A DNA stretch of 64,000 bases. Origin: Mangifera indica. Taxonomy: Eukaryota > Streptophyta > Magnoliopsida > Sapindales > Anacardiaceae. Positions 11,813 to 23,119 of the stretch are shown here, piece by piece. Under the pieces are notes generated by a model, which did no database searches, had not been told where the DNA came from, and saw only the letters and a program-made list of their open reading frames with translations. The stretch lies in assembly GCF_011075055.1 (NCBI RefSeq), contig NC_058149.1:4284449-4348448 (forward strand), given 5' to 3'. Position numbers and translations under genes: made by a program. Position 1 is the stretch's first letter; the number at the start of each line of letters is the position of its first letter.

Positions 11813-12631
11813 TGATGAAGGCATCGTAGAAGCATCAAACCATCAATGAGATCTGCTATATATTCCGATTGGGCCAATTATGAGGAACAAAGCTAAGAAG
11901 ATGCAACAGGCCTTAGTTGGGCTCGTGGAGGGCTTAGAGACTAAAACCAGCTCACTCAAGGATGATTGGATGCTTGAAGGAGCCAACTGAAAGGTTAACT
12001 TGATTCAGGTCTGAACCTATATGCAGATAGATTTTGAATGACCATAACTTTTGATCCGAGAGGCGTTACAGGGCCCGTCATATATCAACGCGAAGCTCGT
12101 TTCAAGCTCTATAAAAAAACTAGCTTTGTTGGTTGCACCTAATTTGGAAGCCCAAATAAAACTGTCTCAATATGTATTACACAGTTTTTTATTTTACTAA
12201 ATTTAAGATTTTCAGTTTTTATGATTTTGATCTTGTTTATGATCGGACTAGACTTTATTGAGCCCAATTGACATATTTTCTTTTAATTTAATTATTTTTT
12301 TGGGTAGTTAATTAGGTAATGGGCTTGGGAAGTTTGGAAGTCTATTGGGTTATGGGTAGTTTAGGGTTAAGTTGACATTGTACTATAAAAACAATACTTT
12401 TTAGATGCATGGATCTTTTTGCTAACTTTTGCACAATTTCACCTACTGTTGAAACTATCAATCCTTGAACTTATCAAGCTTTGTCTTGTGGCATTCACCA
12501 TTAAGATTCCAAGGTTCATTTGATTTCATATCGAATCGGGTCAAAGGTAATTTAATGACGAAACCAGATTCAGTCCTAGGGAAAATATCTTCTTGGGTGT
12601 TGGGTCTTGCGTCAAATCGTCAAGGTTTGCG
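11813..12631 (+). repeat. A2 3' LTR
   Basis: Starts TGATGAAGGCATCG immediately after the pol tail and ends GTCAAGGTTTGCG, close to the A-family LTR end. TATA-like CTATAAAAAC near 12382. It is the more complete of the two A2 LTRs. Confidence 0.83.
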
Positions 12632-14640
12632 TCAATCACCCAAATAGCATTACATCCATTCTGAACTTTGGAGAGTCCACTAATGAAATCCATAGAGATA
12701 TACTCTCATTTCCATTTTGGAATAGGCGGAGGTTGAAACAACCCTGAAGGTCTTTGGTGTTCGGCCTTAATTTGTTGACAGGTAAGACATTTGGTAATAA
12801 ACTTACCTATATCCCTTTTCATGTCGGACCACAAAAAATACCTTTTTAAATTCTGATACATCTATAAGAATTCTATGTCTCAATTCGATTATCTAGGGAA
12901 CATGCACTCAATCTTTTAATTTTAGAACTTCATTCGATACCTGAAAATTTGTCTCGAGACCCTCTTAAACTTTTTGAATTTTTTGTTAACAACATTCATC
13001 TCTTGTCTGAGCCTTTCAAATCTTATCTATGAGTGTAGGCTAAATCTCTATTCTAGCAAAGGCTCCAATCACAAGCTCAATCTACTCTCGGTTTATATCT
13101 CTCTGAATATCTCTCTGAACTGTCAGTTGTGATATCATCACGTTTCTACTAAGGGCGTTTGCAACCACATTAGCCTTGCCTGGATGGTATTTAATATCAT
13201 AGTCATAGTCTTTTACTGAGGCTCTTATAGTGAGTATAAATATTACATCTTATCCCATACAAATAGTGTCTCTAGATTTTCAGAGCAAAAATCTCCACTG
13301 CTAACTCCAAATCATGAGTAGGGTATCGGGTTTTGAATTCTTTCAACTGTCTTGAGGCATATGCTATCACCTTGCCTCGTTGTATCAACATTGTTCCCAA
13401 ACCACCGTGTGAGGCATCGATGTACAGATCATACTTAACTCCCTCCTTTAGAAGTGCTAACACAGGAGTAGCAGTCAATCTTCTTTTCAATTTCAGAAAG
13501 CTTGCCTCACAAGCATTTGACCATTGAAATGGCATTGCTTTCTTTGTGAGAGTTGTAAGAGGTTTGGCTAGTCTAGCAAATCCCTTCATAAACCTCTGAT
13601 AATACCCTACCAAACCTAGGAAACTATGAACCTCTTAACTATCTTTGGTCTTTTCCACTCAACTATAGCCTTTGTCTTATTGGGATCTACGGATATACCC
13701 TCTGCTGAAATCATATGCCCCAAAAAGGTAACTCTATCTAGCCAAAATTCACATTTCAAGAAATTGACATATAGTTATTTCTCTCTCAACCTCTAGGGGG
13801 TAAACCTCAAGTGCTACTTATGCTTCTCGCGACTACAAGAATGCACTAAGATAACATTAATGAATACCCTAATAAATTTTTCCAGACAGTCGTGAAATAT
13901 CTTATTCATAAAATCCATAAATACTACAGGGGCTTTCGTCAATCCGAATAGTATCACTACAAACTCAAAATGGTCATAACTCGTTCGAAAAACTGTCTTG
14001 GCTATATCTCTCTCTGCCACTATTACCTAGTGATAACTAGATCTCAAATCTATCTTGGAAAAGACCACGGATCCCCTCAACTGATCAAACAAGTCATTAA
14101 TCCTGGGTAACAGATACTTGTTCTTAACTATGACTTTATTTAGCTCTCTGTAATCAATATACATTCTCATGGGCCCGTCTTTCTTTTTCACAAATAGGAT
14201 GAGAGCTCCCTAAGAAGAATGGCTTGATTTGATAAAACCATGATCTAGTAACTCCTGGAGTTACTTCTTCAGTTCTTGTAACTTTGCAAGGGCTATTCGA
14301 TAGGGTACTCTTGAAATATGTGTTATGCCTGATGTCAGCTCTATACTAAACTCAACCTCTTGTTCGAGAGCTAATTCCGATAGCTCACTTAAAAACACAT
14401 CTGAAAACTCTTGTACCACTAGGGTCTCATCAATAGTCAGGTTAACTCAACCTTGCTCACTACATGAGCCAAATATCCCGTACACCCCTTTTTCAACATT
14501 TTACTAGTTTTCAACATATTGATCATCAAACTCCAGATATAACCCTTACCGAACTCGAATTGATCTCCAAAGTTTAGGTTAAATCTCACTTTCTTCTTTT
14601 TACAATCAATCATAGCTTTGTATCTCCCTAAAAAGTCCAT
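12632..14640 (-). pseudogene. Element C RT, RNase H and integrase N-terminus (broken)
   Basis: On the minus strand, 14020-13814 gives RT with TAPVVFMDFMN and then FINVILVHSCS where the catalytic YVDD box should be, so both aspartates are gone. At 13613-13272, [19 protein letters not shown], then [13 protein letters not shown] and [12 protein letters not shown], mark the RT end and RNase H. Integrase finger and core follow to 12632, where A2 interrupts. Multiple stops. Confidence 0.82.
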
Positions 14641-16204
14641 CCCAAAATCATGTCAAAATCTGGCATTTCGAACATAATCAGGTCCACTAGTAATTGTCGA
14701 CCCTGAATCACAATACTCTATCCTAGCAGCATCATCTCACCAATGACTGACCACTTATCAGGCAACTCGATCATAATCCTTTGGGCTATTCTGACGGGTT
14801 GTAACTTTAACCTCTCAAGCAAACTCTTGGCTACAAAACAATGAGTAGCCTCATAATCAACTAAAACATAAATACGAGTATCAAGATAGAGAATCTGAAC
14901 CGTGACTACTAATGGGTTAGCCTTTGCTGGGCCTTAGGTGAACATTTAAACTCTAGCTATGGCTCCTCCTATAGGCTATTACTGCTCTACTCTCATTGGG
15001 GAAGCTATACAAAAATGGGCGATATGTCCAGGCTAACGACATCTAAAACAAACTGCCTAGCCTATCAAACACTCTCCTCTATGCTGCTTCTCATACTTCT
15101 GGCAAACTGGTATCTCAGGTCCTCTTTGTTTCTTTCCACTCTTCCAGTTCTTTTTCATACCTCTGAACTGGAGAGGTCATTTACCCTTTTTGTCCTCTTT
15201 GTGCTGAAACTGAACCACTGCTCATTGGGGAAACTGGCATGGTAATAGGGGGTGTAACCTTTTGTCTTGTGGTCTAACTGAACCTCTTCCTCACAAAAAC
15301 CTCTGCCCTCAAAACTCTATCAAGGGCTCTGTATAAGTCCTAGGTGGTTACGCCCTCATCATAATATCTCGGGCTATCTCCAGATCTAACTTGTACACGA
15401 ACTTCTACATACACCCTATCTCGTACTAGTATTTCGAGGGTATACTGGGACAATTGATTGAATTTCGTGGAATATTCCTTTACTGAGTTTATCCCTTGCA
15501 CTAGATTAAAACTTCTGGGCTCTATATAAGTAACATCGGTGCCTTTGTACTCTACCTCAAATCGACGCCTAAACTCGAACCAAGTCATCTCTGAGACATT
15601 GGTCATCTCTCTGACTAAGTTTCACCATATTCTTGCCCCTAACTTGAAAAGATAGGTGGCATATCTCACTCTTTCCTGGTCGATCATGTTAAATAGGGTC
15701 ATTACATTCTCTACTGATTCTAACCACTTTTCAGCTGCTATTGGGTCCTTTATATCGTCAAATTCTTTAGGTTAGTGCATACTAAGGAGGTTGAAAATAG
15801 GATGCAACTGAGTCCTCACTAGGTTTGTTGTAGATACTGAAGTAACCTCTATCATATCATGTCCCCAGGTCGACGATGTATGCGTCATCTCACTTCCCTG
15901 CACAGGAGAACCTCTTTGCTCTCTCATCATCTCTCTAAAAATCTCTTGCACATCATGTGCACTAAGTCCCCTCTAGGGTACCTAGGGAGTTGTTCCTTCA
16001 CTCTGACTCTTCTAAAAGGGGTCTACTGATGTTCGGCTCATAGGTCCTAAAAATGAACACACGGTTCCATAAAACTCAACAGGTATAAGTGAAAACTTAA
16101 CTTATAGTGATTGATTGTGAGAGTGGTCAGTGTGGCTGGAGAGTATTATATCTTTGTTTATTACATTTTGTTTCAGAAAATGTCTTTTAGGTTCCCAAAA
16201 TCAT
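14641..16204 (-). pseudogene. Element C gag, zinc knuckle and protease (broken)
   Basis: Minus-strand pieces show gag with MTWFEFRRRFEVEYKGTD and SVKEYSTKFNQLSQY (15606-15340), a CCHC knuckle of the form CFRCRxPGHIAHFC with an internal stop (about 15010-15060), and a protease region ending DMILGWDFLGRYKAMIDC (about 14600-14700). The protease active site reads DYEATH rather than DSGATH. No intact frame longer than about 90 residues remains. Confidence 0.78.
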
Positions 16205-16216
16205 GCTCTGATACCA
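16205..16216 (-). other. Primer-binding site of element C
   Basis: Minus strand TGGTATCAGAGC, complementary to the 3' end of initiator methionine tRNA as in many plant gypsy elements. It lies 3 bp inside the LTR edge at 16220. Confidence 0.85.
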
Positions 16217-16219
16217 ACT

Positions 16220-18030
16220 TGTAACATCCCTCCCCAGAATTACTACCCTTCAATGGAGAAATGTTACGAATTAATATCTGGAGTGTCTATTTTTTTTTAA
16301 AACTACTTTAAACTAGACTCATTACTAAAAGTGTTTAGAAATTATTATAAGAAAACTGAAAATCTGGAAGTGAATAAAAGATGTATATATCCCATATGAA
16401 AACTCATCTGAAAGCATCTAAAAATATAGAGTAATCATATACAATTGTACAACCATCTCAAGAAGGTTAAAAGTCAATAAGAACATGCGACTATATACAT
16501 GTAACATAAACCAGAGATAACTTGCTCTAGTTGGATCTATCTTCACTGACCTGACCCTGCCTCGCAGCTACCACGATCACCTGTACCTGTAATCATGAAA
16601 GAAAAGGAAGTGAGAGATAAGAACACTTAGTAAGGGGAAAGAATTAAGTAAATTATCTTCTTTCCTGTTCTAACTCACTCTTGGGACTTAATCTCACATC
16701 ATAACCTCCATAAGGAATCAAAGGGATAATTTAATTCATTCTTTACTATTTGGGTCATACTTTGTCTCATCTGGTGTCTATTTGATACTTTCTAAAAGCT
16801 AACTATAGGGATTTGACACTTTTCTAAGCTCGAGCTTTCTTTCTTTCTCTTACTATACCATTTCTCTCACTATAGTTCATAGCATGCATGCGTGCGTTTT
16901 ATCTTACTAATCTTGCTTTTATCTAAAACTATCCATAACCCACAAGACTATACTCTTAAGACGACCCCTGAATCTTGAGAATCAAATTCCTTTTCTTGCT
17001 TTTCTTTCTTTTCTTTTTCTCTCCTTTCTTTCTTTTCTCCCTTTTCTATTTCACCTCCTTTTCTTTCTTTCTTTATTTCCAAAAATGTAAATCACTGTTC
17101 ACAAGACTGTTCACAAGACTGTTCACTTAGTAAAGTAGTCTTTTTCTTCATACAATCTAACAGTTCAAACAGTCTTTAATTAATACAAACTATATATCAT
17201 TGAAACGAGGATTCAAAGAGCTTTCCAACAAGCTATAATAGCACTCATGATTCATCAAATAAGGCAGTCAAAACGTAGGGTGAAATAAGTGACAAAAAAC
17301 TGTATTCACTATTCATTTGATAAGACAATCTTTTTGTTCATACAATTTAATAGTTCAAACGGTCTCTAATTCATATAAGCTATATATTATTGAAAAGAGG
17401 ATTCAAAGAGCTTTCCAACAAGCTATAATAACACTCATGATTCATCAGATAAAGTAGTCAAAACGTGGAACGAAATTAGTGGCAAAACGGTAAATATCAT
17501 CCAACTCTTTACCATGAACAAACTAACACACATAGATACCCCAAATGGCAAAACAACATTTCTCAACTTCAAAATCATCATTTATAACATCTAGCCAAGG
17601 AACCAAAAGCATAATATATAAAACATACCAAGGATAATACCCTTTACCTTGTTTCAAGTCAATCTTTGCAAGTTGACTTCCTTCTCTTTATCTTGCTTCC
17701 TTTATCACCAAAACCACCTTAAATCAACACCAAAACACACTAACATAGTCATATAACATGTATCCAATATATATAAACATAGGTAAAGGGAAAGGAATGT
17801 GATCTTTTGGTTACCAAGGCTTCCAAAGTGCTTCTTTGTTTTCTTTTCTTATTTTGTCTTCCAAAACCCCTTCAATTCCTTCTATTTTCTTCACAAAACA
17901 AAAGAAAACAGCATGAAGAAGGCTGACTACTAGAATGGACGGGAGAAGATGATGGAAAAAGGCTTGAAGTTTCTTTTTTTGTCTTTTCTCTCTTTATATA
18001 TATCCATACCTTTTGATATGGATTTATATA

Positions 18031-18081
<51 letters not shown>

Positions 18082-18238
18082 TTATCTTTTTGTCATTATT
18101 ATATATATATATATACACATATAAATAAATAAATAAACACACACATACATATGAACATATATATATTTAAAATTGGAAATATCTTGAAATAGGGTGAAAA
18201 GACATAAATACCCCTAGAACGTATCTGAGGGTATTACA
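16220..18238 (-). repeat. Element C 5' LTR
   Basis: 2019 bp, starting TGTAACATCCC next to the primer-binding site and ending GTATTACA next to TATGT. It has a single copy of the block that is multiplied in the other LTR, so it represents the ancestral LTR structure. Confidence 0.87.
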
Positions 18239-20161
18239 TATGTGCAATGCAATAATGCTTGGACATTGAGAACATCTGATACTATTAACACTCTAAGAAA
18301 CATTACTTGTTTCTTCAAACTCAAGTTCATCTATTGAAATATCTTTCAAATCATTACCACAATCAAATTCACCCTAATTCGAAGACATTAGGTTATTTGA
18401 GATAAATCAAGTGCGATATTGGAATAATCGGTTTTTAGTCTTGAAAAGTGTTTGGACTCAAAATATGAATCATTATATTTTGAGAATCAAAGTGTAATAA
18501 TTGTGAGGTGTTTGGATGTGAAAAAAATTATGATGTTTAATTTCATTCGATTGGATAAGGATAAAGTCAAGTGGATATGTTGGCACATATAGGTTGTGCA
18601 TGGTTAATGCACGAGCGTGCACTATCTTAGATTAATGTTCATCTATGGATCTTATCATATCTTAATATTTGGAAAATCACAAATTATACAAGATAGGATA
18701 AACATTGAGTTCATGATCATGCATCATAATGAATGGTCGTGTATATAAAGGGAAACAATTTCACAATTTCGAGAACCTTTTTCCCAATACATAAAGTCAC
18801 GCTTGTAAAACTAAATAGCTTACCTATTCACAGATGTCTTAGTAGACTTTTTATGTTTGTTTGAGTCTTTATTTGTTCATGTTTTATGTGAATACTAAGG
18901 TGCAATCAGAGACTTGGATTGAAAGCAAAGATTAGCATATCCCAATGATCGAAAAAGAAGAAAGAACCACCCACATGGGTATGGTTTCGTGAAATCCTTA
19001 TGGTTGTTTAGCCATGTTTTGGGATATGATGACTATAAACGAATCTCAATTGGGATTTATGGCTGGTTTTGTGGTTTTATTTGAAAAAACTTATATGTAT
19101 ATTTTGATTCATTGTCTGATATCAAGCCATAAATTCCCTATAATATATATGACAAGAAGATTATCTGGACAAACTCAATCTGGTTGATTTCTCAATGGAT
19201 TAATGTTTTCCCTATAAACAACTTGCAAGTAGTTGGTAGAGTAGTATCGATTCAACCATTGATAGCAATCTGACAAGTGCATGGACTATGCAACGACTAC
19301 AACATGTGTGCAAGAGACATGAGATAATTGAAATTTTTTACAATTGTAAGTCCTTTTTGTTAGATCAACAATACCAATCTTTTGCTTGAATCATGGACGT
19401 CATATTTGTGAATGTTAATTGGTTTGACAAGTATGTTACTTGATTTATGAATATGTCCAACAACTTTGTCCTTAAGCCAAGGTGTTCACAATTGAGAATG
19501 AGCATCTACACAAAAAAAAAAAAAATTGCAATTGGTAAACATATTAGACCGCAACATAATCAAAAGTAACAAGAGTTAGTATTTTGCTTACTAGGCTTTG
19601 TCTATTATAAAATCATTTCTGTAAAGTCCCCAAATAAATTTCAACAAATATGTTGATATGCAAACTATGAGTTCTGCACCAATGAAATAAAGTACTCAAT
19701 GGCGTTAATCATCATGATATTGTGCCGAAGGTCACTAAAAAGAGCACACCCATCTATGGTGTCCAATGTTTGTTAAATAGCTAGTTGTGCCTAGATTAAC
19801 CTCATAAATCCTCCACGTGGCACCATAAAAAACAAAGATGATACACTTTTGTAACTTTCCATAATTAGGGATATGTGTGATTTGTTTCAAATAGTAAAAA
19901 CGAATCAAACGTTTGAAAATTATAGTTCAACTTAGTTTATAATTGTGCCATGATTTGGGCGAATTCTAAATTGAACAAAACCTTTCATTTTCTTTACATA
20001 TATAAACCTTTAATCCTATAATAGTTTCTCAGTTTGAATCACAAAATTTTTTCCAAGCCATGTGCACACCCCTACACATTTGTTCTAGCACTAAATCCTG
20101 GATCTTTCCGCAATTTCAGCAAATTACAACTCAATCTCAAGGTAAAGATTTTGCTAGCTTT
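18239..20161. other. Low-copy intergenic stretch; no gene seen
   Basis: AT-rich sequence without transposon coding motifs or long frames. The short palindrome 'gcacgagcgtgc' lies at about 18610. It may belong to the original chromosome into which C inserted. Confidence 0.5.
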
Positions 20162-20365
20162 GGAGGGGCCCGGCAGGCCCTTACAGTAGTGCAACGCATG
20201 GGCGCTGCTTAAGGAACCCAATAGTAAGCTACCATGGTGGCTTTTCCCCCTGAAAAAATAGATTTAATATCATGTGAACCAATTGTCCACCGTCCGCTTA
20301 TTAAATATTAAACTGATAAGAACAAATACTACACTTGATCGTGGCTATGAGGCCGAGGGAGGAAT
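20162..20365 (-). ncRNA. U2: U2 spliceosomal snRNA-like locus, decayed
   Basis: The minus strand begins ATTCCTCCCTCGGCC and soon reads GATCAAGTGTAGTATTTGTT followed by CTTATCAGTTTAATAT, the U2 5' domain. The branch-site recognition GUAGUA is kept (20327-20332). Further on come a T-run like the Sm site (about 20246-20260), then GCCACCATGGTAGCTTACTA, GGGTTCCTTAAGC and CCCATGCGTTGCACTACTG, the plant U2 3' domain. The 5' end differs from the usual AUACCUUUCUCGGCC, and stem I (CTCATAGCCACG instead of CTTTTGGCTAAG) carries several substitutions. Plant U2 is about 196 nt; this locus is about 204. It is probably a pseudogene, though a divergent variant is possible. Confidence 0.88.
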
Positions 20366-20389
20366 AAATCCCTTACCCTTCAGAAACTT

Positions 20390-20441
20390 GATTTATAGTA
20401 AGTTCCTCTCTATCTCCTCTCTTTCTTAACCCATGTGGTAC
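20390..20441 (-). promoter_or_regulatory. snRNA promoter of the U2 locus: upstream element and TATA box
   Basis: On the minus strand, GTACCACATGG (20431-20441) resembles the plant upstream sequence element RTCCCACATCG with three changes. TATAAATC (20390-20397) follows after exactly 33 bp. In plants 33-34 bp spacing specifies RNA polymerase II snRNA genes. The TATA box begins 32 bp upstream of the RNA start. Retention of a promoter argues against a reverse-transcribed copy. Confidence 0.72.
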
Positions 20442-20728
20442 TACAGTTCTCACTTCAAGCTCTTCTGCTGCTCATCAGGTGTATTAATGTAAACCTATAA
20501 TCAGTCTTTAAATCGATTGTGAATGATAACACAAAGTTGAAATACACGTAATTCATGAACCATTTTGTTTAAGTTTGGATGTTTTTCACAGAACACAGCT
20601 ATAGATATTAGAGATTCTAATATTGCTACTGCTAGTTGTACATTTGCTTGCATTAAATGATACACTTCTCGTGATAATACTTCTCTGTGTTACCCTTTAA
20701 CTGCTCTGCGAGAAACTAAATGTCCGTA

Positions 20729-20816
20729 TTTTGATGCAATCAATACGACATGGCCATTGATCAGCCACTTATTTTTGATGCAATCAATGTGACATGGCCA
20801 TTGACTAGCCACTTAC
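20729..20816. repeat. 44-bp tandem duplication
   Basis: Two adjacent units beginning TTTTGATGCAATCAAT and containing GACATGGCCATTGA and GCCACTTA start at 20729 and 20773. They differ at a few positions. Confidence 0.88.
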
Positions 20817-21471
20817 CTTGCTTGCTCCTATTGTGTGGTGGAGTCCTAATTTGAAAGGTAAAGTGACCTAAGTGCATGAGAAAGGATGCAAAATAACGTA
20901 CTTATAAATCATAAGCATGTACACTATGAAGCACGACAAAGAGTTTCTGCGTATCTGAGACCCCTTAAAATTAGTACGAAATGTTTCGGAGGAATTATGA
21001 AAATATAAAAATTTTGAAAAACGTTTTAGGAAAAAGTGGTTTCTTTTTCTTATTTTTTAATTAATTAAAAATTGATTTTATGTTTCACTCTCTTTCATAA
21101 TTTTAAACTCTAACTCTGAGTTTATCTCCTTTTCCCTTTGACACATAAGGCTTCTCTTATCTCTGATGTATTAAAACTCATCTCCTCTTTATTTTTGGCT
21201 TTCTTCAACTGTTAGTGAATACTTAAAAAATCAACTTCGTTTAGTTTGATAAATATTGTTTATTTGGTTAGTTGTTGAAAAATCAAGTTGGTTGAATGCA
21301 CATCTTATTGTAACTAAAAAATTGTTATGTTTTACTATGTTTTTTAGAATAACATTTAATATTTATAAAAAATATCTTATATTTTACATATTTATACATT
21401 TCCTTGTTTACTATATATTTTTTGAAAATAAGTTTCTGTGCCATTGAAATAATCATTCTTTGTTAACAGCA

Positions 21472-21582
21472 GCTTCCAACTATCAAAAAGTTGGCAAGCT
21501 TTGGGGCAAACATTTTTATGGTAAAAGGAGACAATGCTTTTGAAAAAACTGTTGTTGCAAGAGCCAATATAAGCAAGAAGTG
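21472..21582 (+). CDS. Unassigned exon-like island (possible terminal exon)
   Basis: A strong acceptor context (tctttgttaacag) precedes an open frame starting QLPTIKKLASFGANIF, continuing MVKGDNAFEKTVVARA and ending ISKK at TGA 21580-21582. Base composition is richer in GC than the surroundings. I do not recognise the family and see no upstream exon that would join it. It could be a remnant of a decayed gene or a true last exon. Confidence 0.35.
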
Positions 21583-21795
21583 AAGCTGCAGGAATATGCT
21601 ACTACGTGAAGCCAGTGCTCCTACAAGAAGTTCTAAATCTACCGTCGTGTAGGTTATGACTTAGCCTTCCACTGAAACGCCTTGGGGTTATCATAGCAAC
21701 TTCTCTTTCTCTTCGTTTGTAAATGCTGACTCTCAAGAGAGAACAGTATGAACAGTATGACATACTAATATCAAACTCAGAAGAACCAGCCAAAC

Positions 21796-21811
21796 GTTTG
21801 TAAACTGAATT
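21796..21811 (-). terminator. 3' end-formation box of U1 locus
   Basis: Minus strand CAATTCAGTTTACAAA directly after the RNA body resembles the plant snRNA 3' box (CA, short spacer, AGTNNAA) with one mismatch. Confidence 0.5.
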
Positions 21812-21953
21812 GGTAGGAGCACCGCGAACAGTGTGGCATAGGCCCTCCCACTTGGGGAGACCTTTGAGTGGTGCACCTTCCAAGTGCAATGAGGGCCACC
21901 ACCCTAGGCCATGGGTCTTCTTGATCACCCATCGACCCCGTCCAGGTAAGCAT
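21811..21953 (-). ncRNA. U1: U1 spliceosomal snRNA locus lacking the Sm site
   Basis: The minus strand begins ATGCTTACCTGGACGGGGTC, the U1 5' end that pairs with 5' splice sites, with one change (third base G instead of A). Loop I GATCAAGAAG (21917-21926), the site bound by U1-70K, and loop II ATTGCACTT (21882-21890), the site bound by U1A, are conserved, and the RNA ends GTTCGCGGTGCTCCTACC. The locus is 143 nt against about 160 nt for plant U1. The missing segment is where AAUUUGUGG, the Sm-binding site, and the start of the last stem should lie: GCCTATGCCACACTG runs straight into the terminal stem. Without an Sm ring the RNA should not mature normally, so it is probably a pseudogene despite good flanking signals. 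Confidence 0.93.
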
Positions 21954-21976
21954 GTCGGTCTGTTATTGCAGCTCCT

Positions 21977-22028
21977 TATTTATATACTTACTGTCTAGTT
22001 ATTTCTTTCTTTCTAAACTATGTGGGAC
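21977..22028 (-). promoter_or_regulatory. snRNA promoter of the U1 locus: upstream element and TATA box
   Basis: Minus strand GTCCCACATAG (22018-22028) matches the plant upstream sequence element at 10 of 11 positions. TATATAAATA (21977-21986) follows after 31 bp, and begins 33 bp upstream of the RNA 5' end. The arrangement is that of RNA polymerase II-transcribed plant U1 genes. Confidence 0.85.
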
Positions 22029-22278
22029 TCCAAGCAATGAATAAACATGAGACACTTCAGTTTTATCTTTTCTTTGCGAAGATGGTCTGTGTCACAGTAA
22101 AAAACTCAAGTACAATTGAGTAATAAACCAAGATTAAACACATAATGATTCAGCAAATTATGACAAGCCTCTGCTAAGAATAAACCTTGTTATGAAAAGC
22201 AGAACTAGATGGAAATTCATGCAAATCTAAACACAAGAACAAGTTCACAGAACTTTTTATGATGTAAATTCTTTTACA

Positions 22279-22409
22279 GCGAAAGGCGAGCCTCAGTCCT
22301 TCCTCGTGAGCCAACGAACGCCGACCTCTACCAACAAGAAGGTGGATAGAGGCCCAAATGGCGGTGTCAAAGCAGAGGAAAATTCGAAATCAACAACAAT
22401 CAACCGGGG
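22279..22409 (+). CDS. Unassigned exon-like island
   Basis: An acceptor-like ttcttttacag precedes a GC-rich stretch with one open frame (AKGEPQSFLVSQRTPTSTN, then VDRGPNGGVKAEEN) that ends near a possible donor, GGGG|GTAAAA. The island stands out from AT-rich surroundings. No family recognised. The opposite strand is also partly open, so strand is uncertain. Confidence 0.25.
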
Positions 22410-22779
22410 GGTAAAAATTTAATTTTAGCCAAATTTTTTTGTGCACTTTTTGGAATTGAATTAAAGAGAGAAAGTTGAAACTAATTTAATGGAAAATTAA
22501 TTGAAAATACCTTTGTATTAATTTTTTTTTTTATGTCGGAGAATTCATCCAATTTTGATAGACAAATAAATTTTATGAGATAATAACTCAATTAACAACA
22601 ACGGTATCAATAAATAATTAAATAATTGTTACTTACTTTTTATTAATTAGGGGGATATAACTAAGATCTAAGTTAATGAGAAAAGATGGTTTAGTCCAAT
22701 TTAAAAAAATATATATATTATTTAATTAATTTCTTATAATTAATTGTGTGATTGCTGAAAATGTAACGTGAAAGAGGTG

Positions 22780-22935
22780 AACCCACTGGTAATCGACGAA
22801 CATAAAGTTGTCACTGCTAATATTCTCCCTGATGTCATTTCCCTTGAAGAGAGAGTATATCTGGATGGTGTGTGGTGGGAGTCAGTCGATGGTTTGCGCA
22901 AGGAAGAGTTACGGTTTTTATATAATTTGATTTAA
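22780..22935 (+). CDS. Unassigned exon-like island truncated by a repeat
   Basis: An open frame reading VNPLVIDEHKVVTANILPDV, then SLEERVYLDGVWWESVDGL and KEELRFL runs into the AT-rich repeat that begins about 22915. It looks protein-coding in composition, but I do not recognise it and cannot link it to neighbours. Confidence 0.3.
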   Translation, partial: NPLVIDEHKVVTANILPDVISLEERVYLDGVWWESVDGLRKEELRFLYNLI

Positions 22936-23080
22936 ATTATAAAATCAAATCAAATTACTTGAACATTATAGTTTAATTTAATTTATAAAATAATTTGATC
23001 TGAGTTTATAAATTTTAGATAAATGGTTTATGATTTAAGTTGTAGTTTGGATTGTTTCCAAACATAGCAAAACTGTAAAC

Positions 23081-23119
<39 letters not shown>

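Larger units (their letters stand above)
6046..12631 (+). mobile_element. Ty3/gypsy LTR retrotransposon A2 (same family as A), nested in C
   Basis: LTRs at 6049-6855 and 11813-12631 flank gag-protease, RT and integrase remnants on the plus strand. The element splits the C integrase between IWVI and VDRLTKSA, and a CAAT at both edges looks like the remains of a target duplication. The order and sequence match element A at 36335-50405. It is defective: the 5' LTR end and the primer-binding site are deleted, most of gag is missing, and pol holds many stops. Confidence 0.87.
1552..18238 (-). mobile_element. Ty3/gypsy chromovirus-like LTR retrotransposon C (degenerate, interrupted by A2)
   Basis: Both LTRs read TGTAACATCCC at the left edge and end GGGTATTACA (TATTATA in the left copy). 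The flanks CATGT (1547-1551) and TATGT (18239-18243) look like a 5-bp target duplication with one change. The primer-binding site on the minus strand, TGGTATCAGAGC, matches the initiator-Met tRNA class (complement at 16205-16216). Internal order on the minus strand is gag, zinc knuckle, protease, RT, RNase H, integrase and a chromodomain-like tail, the order of Tekay/Del chromoviruses. All coding parts carry stops and frameshifts. A2 is inserted in the integrase region. Confidence 0.88.

Noticed and set aside
21602..21928. 108-codon minus-strand frame and a 62-codon plus-strand frame over the same place
   Set aside because: Both overlap the U1 snRNA body; GC-rich RNA gene sequence produces chance open frames.
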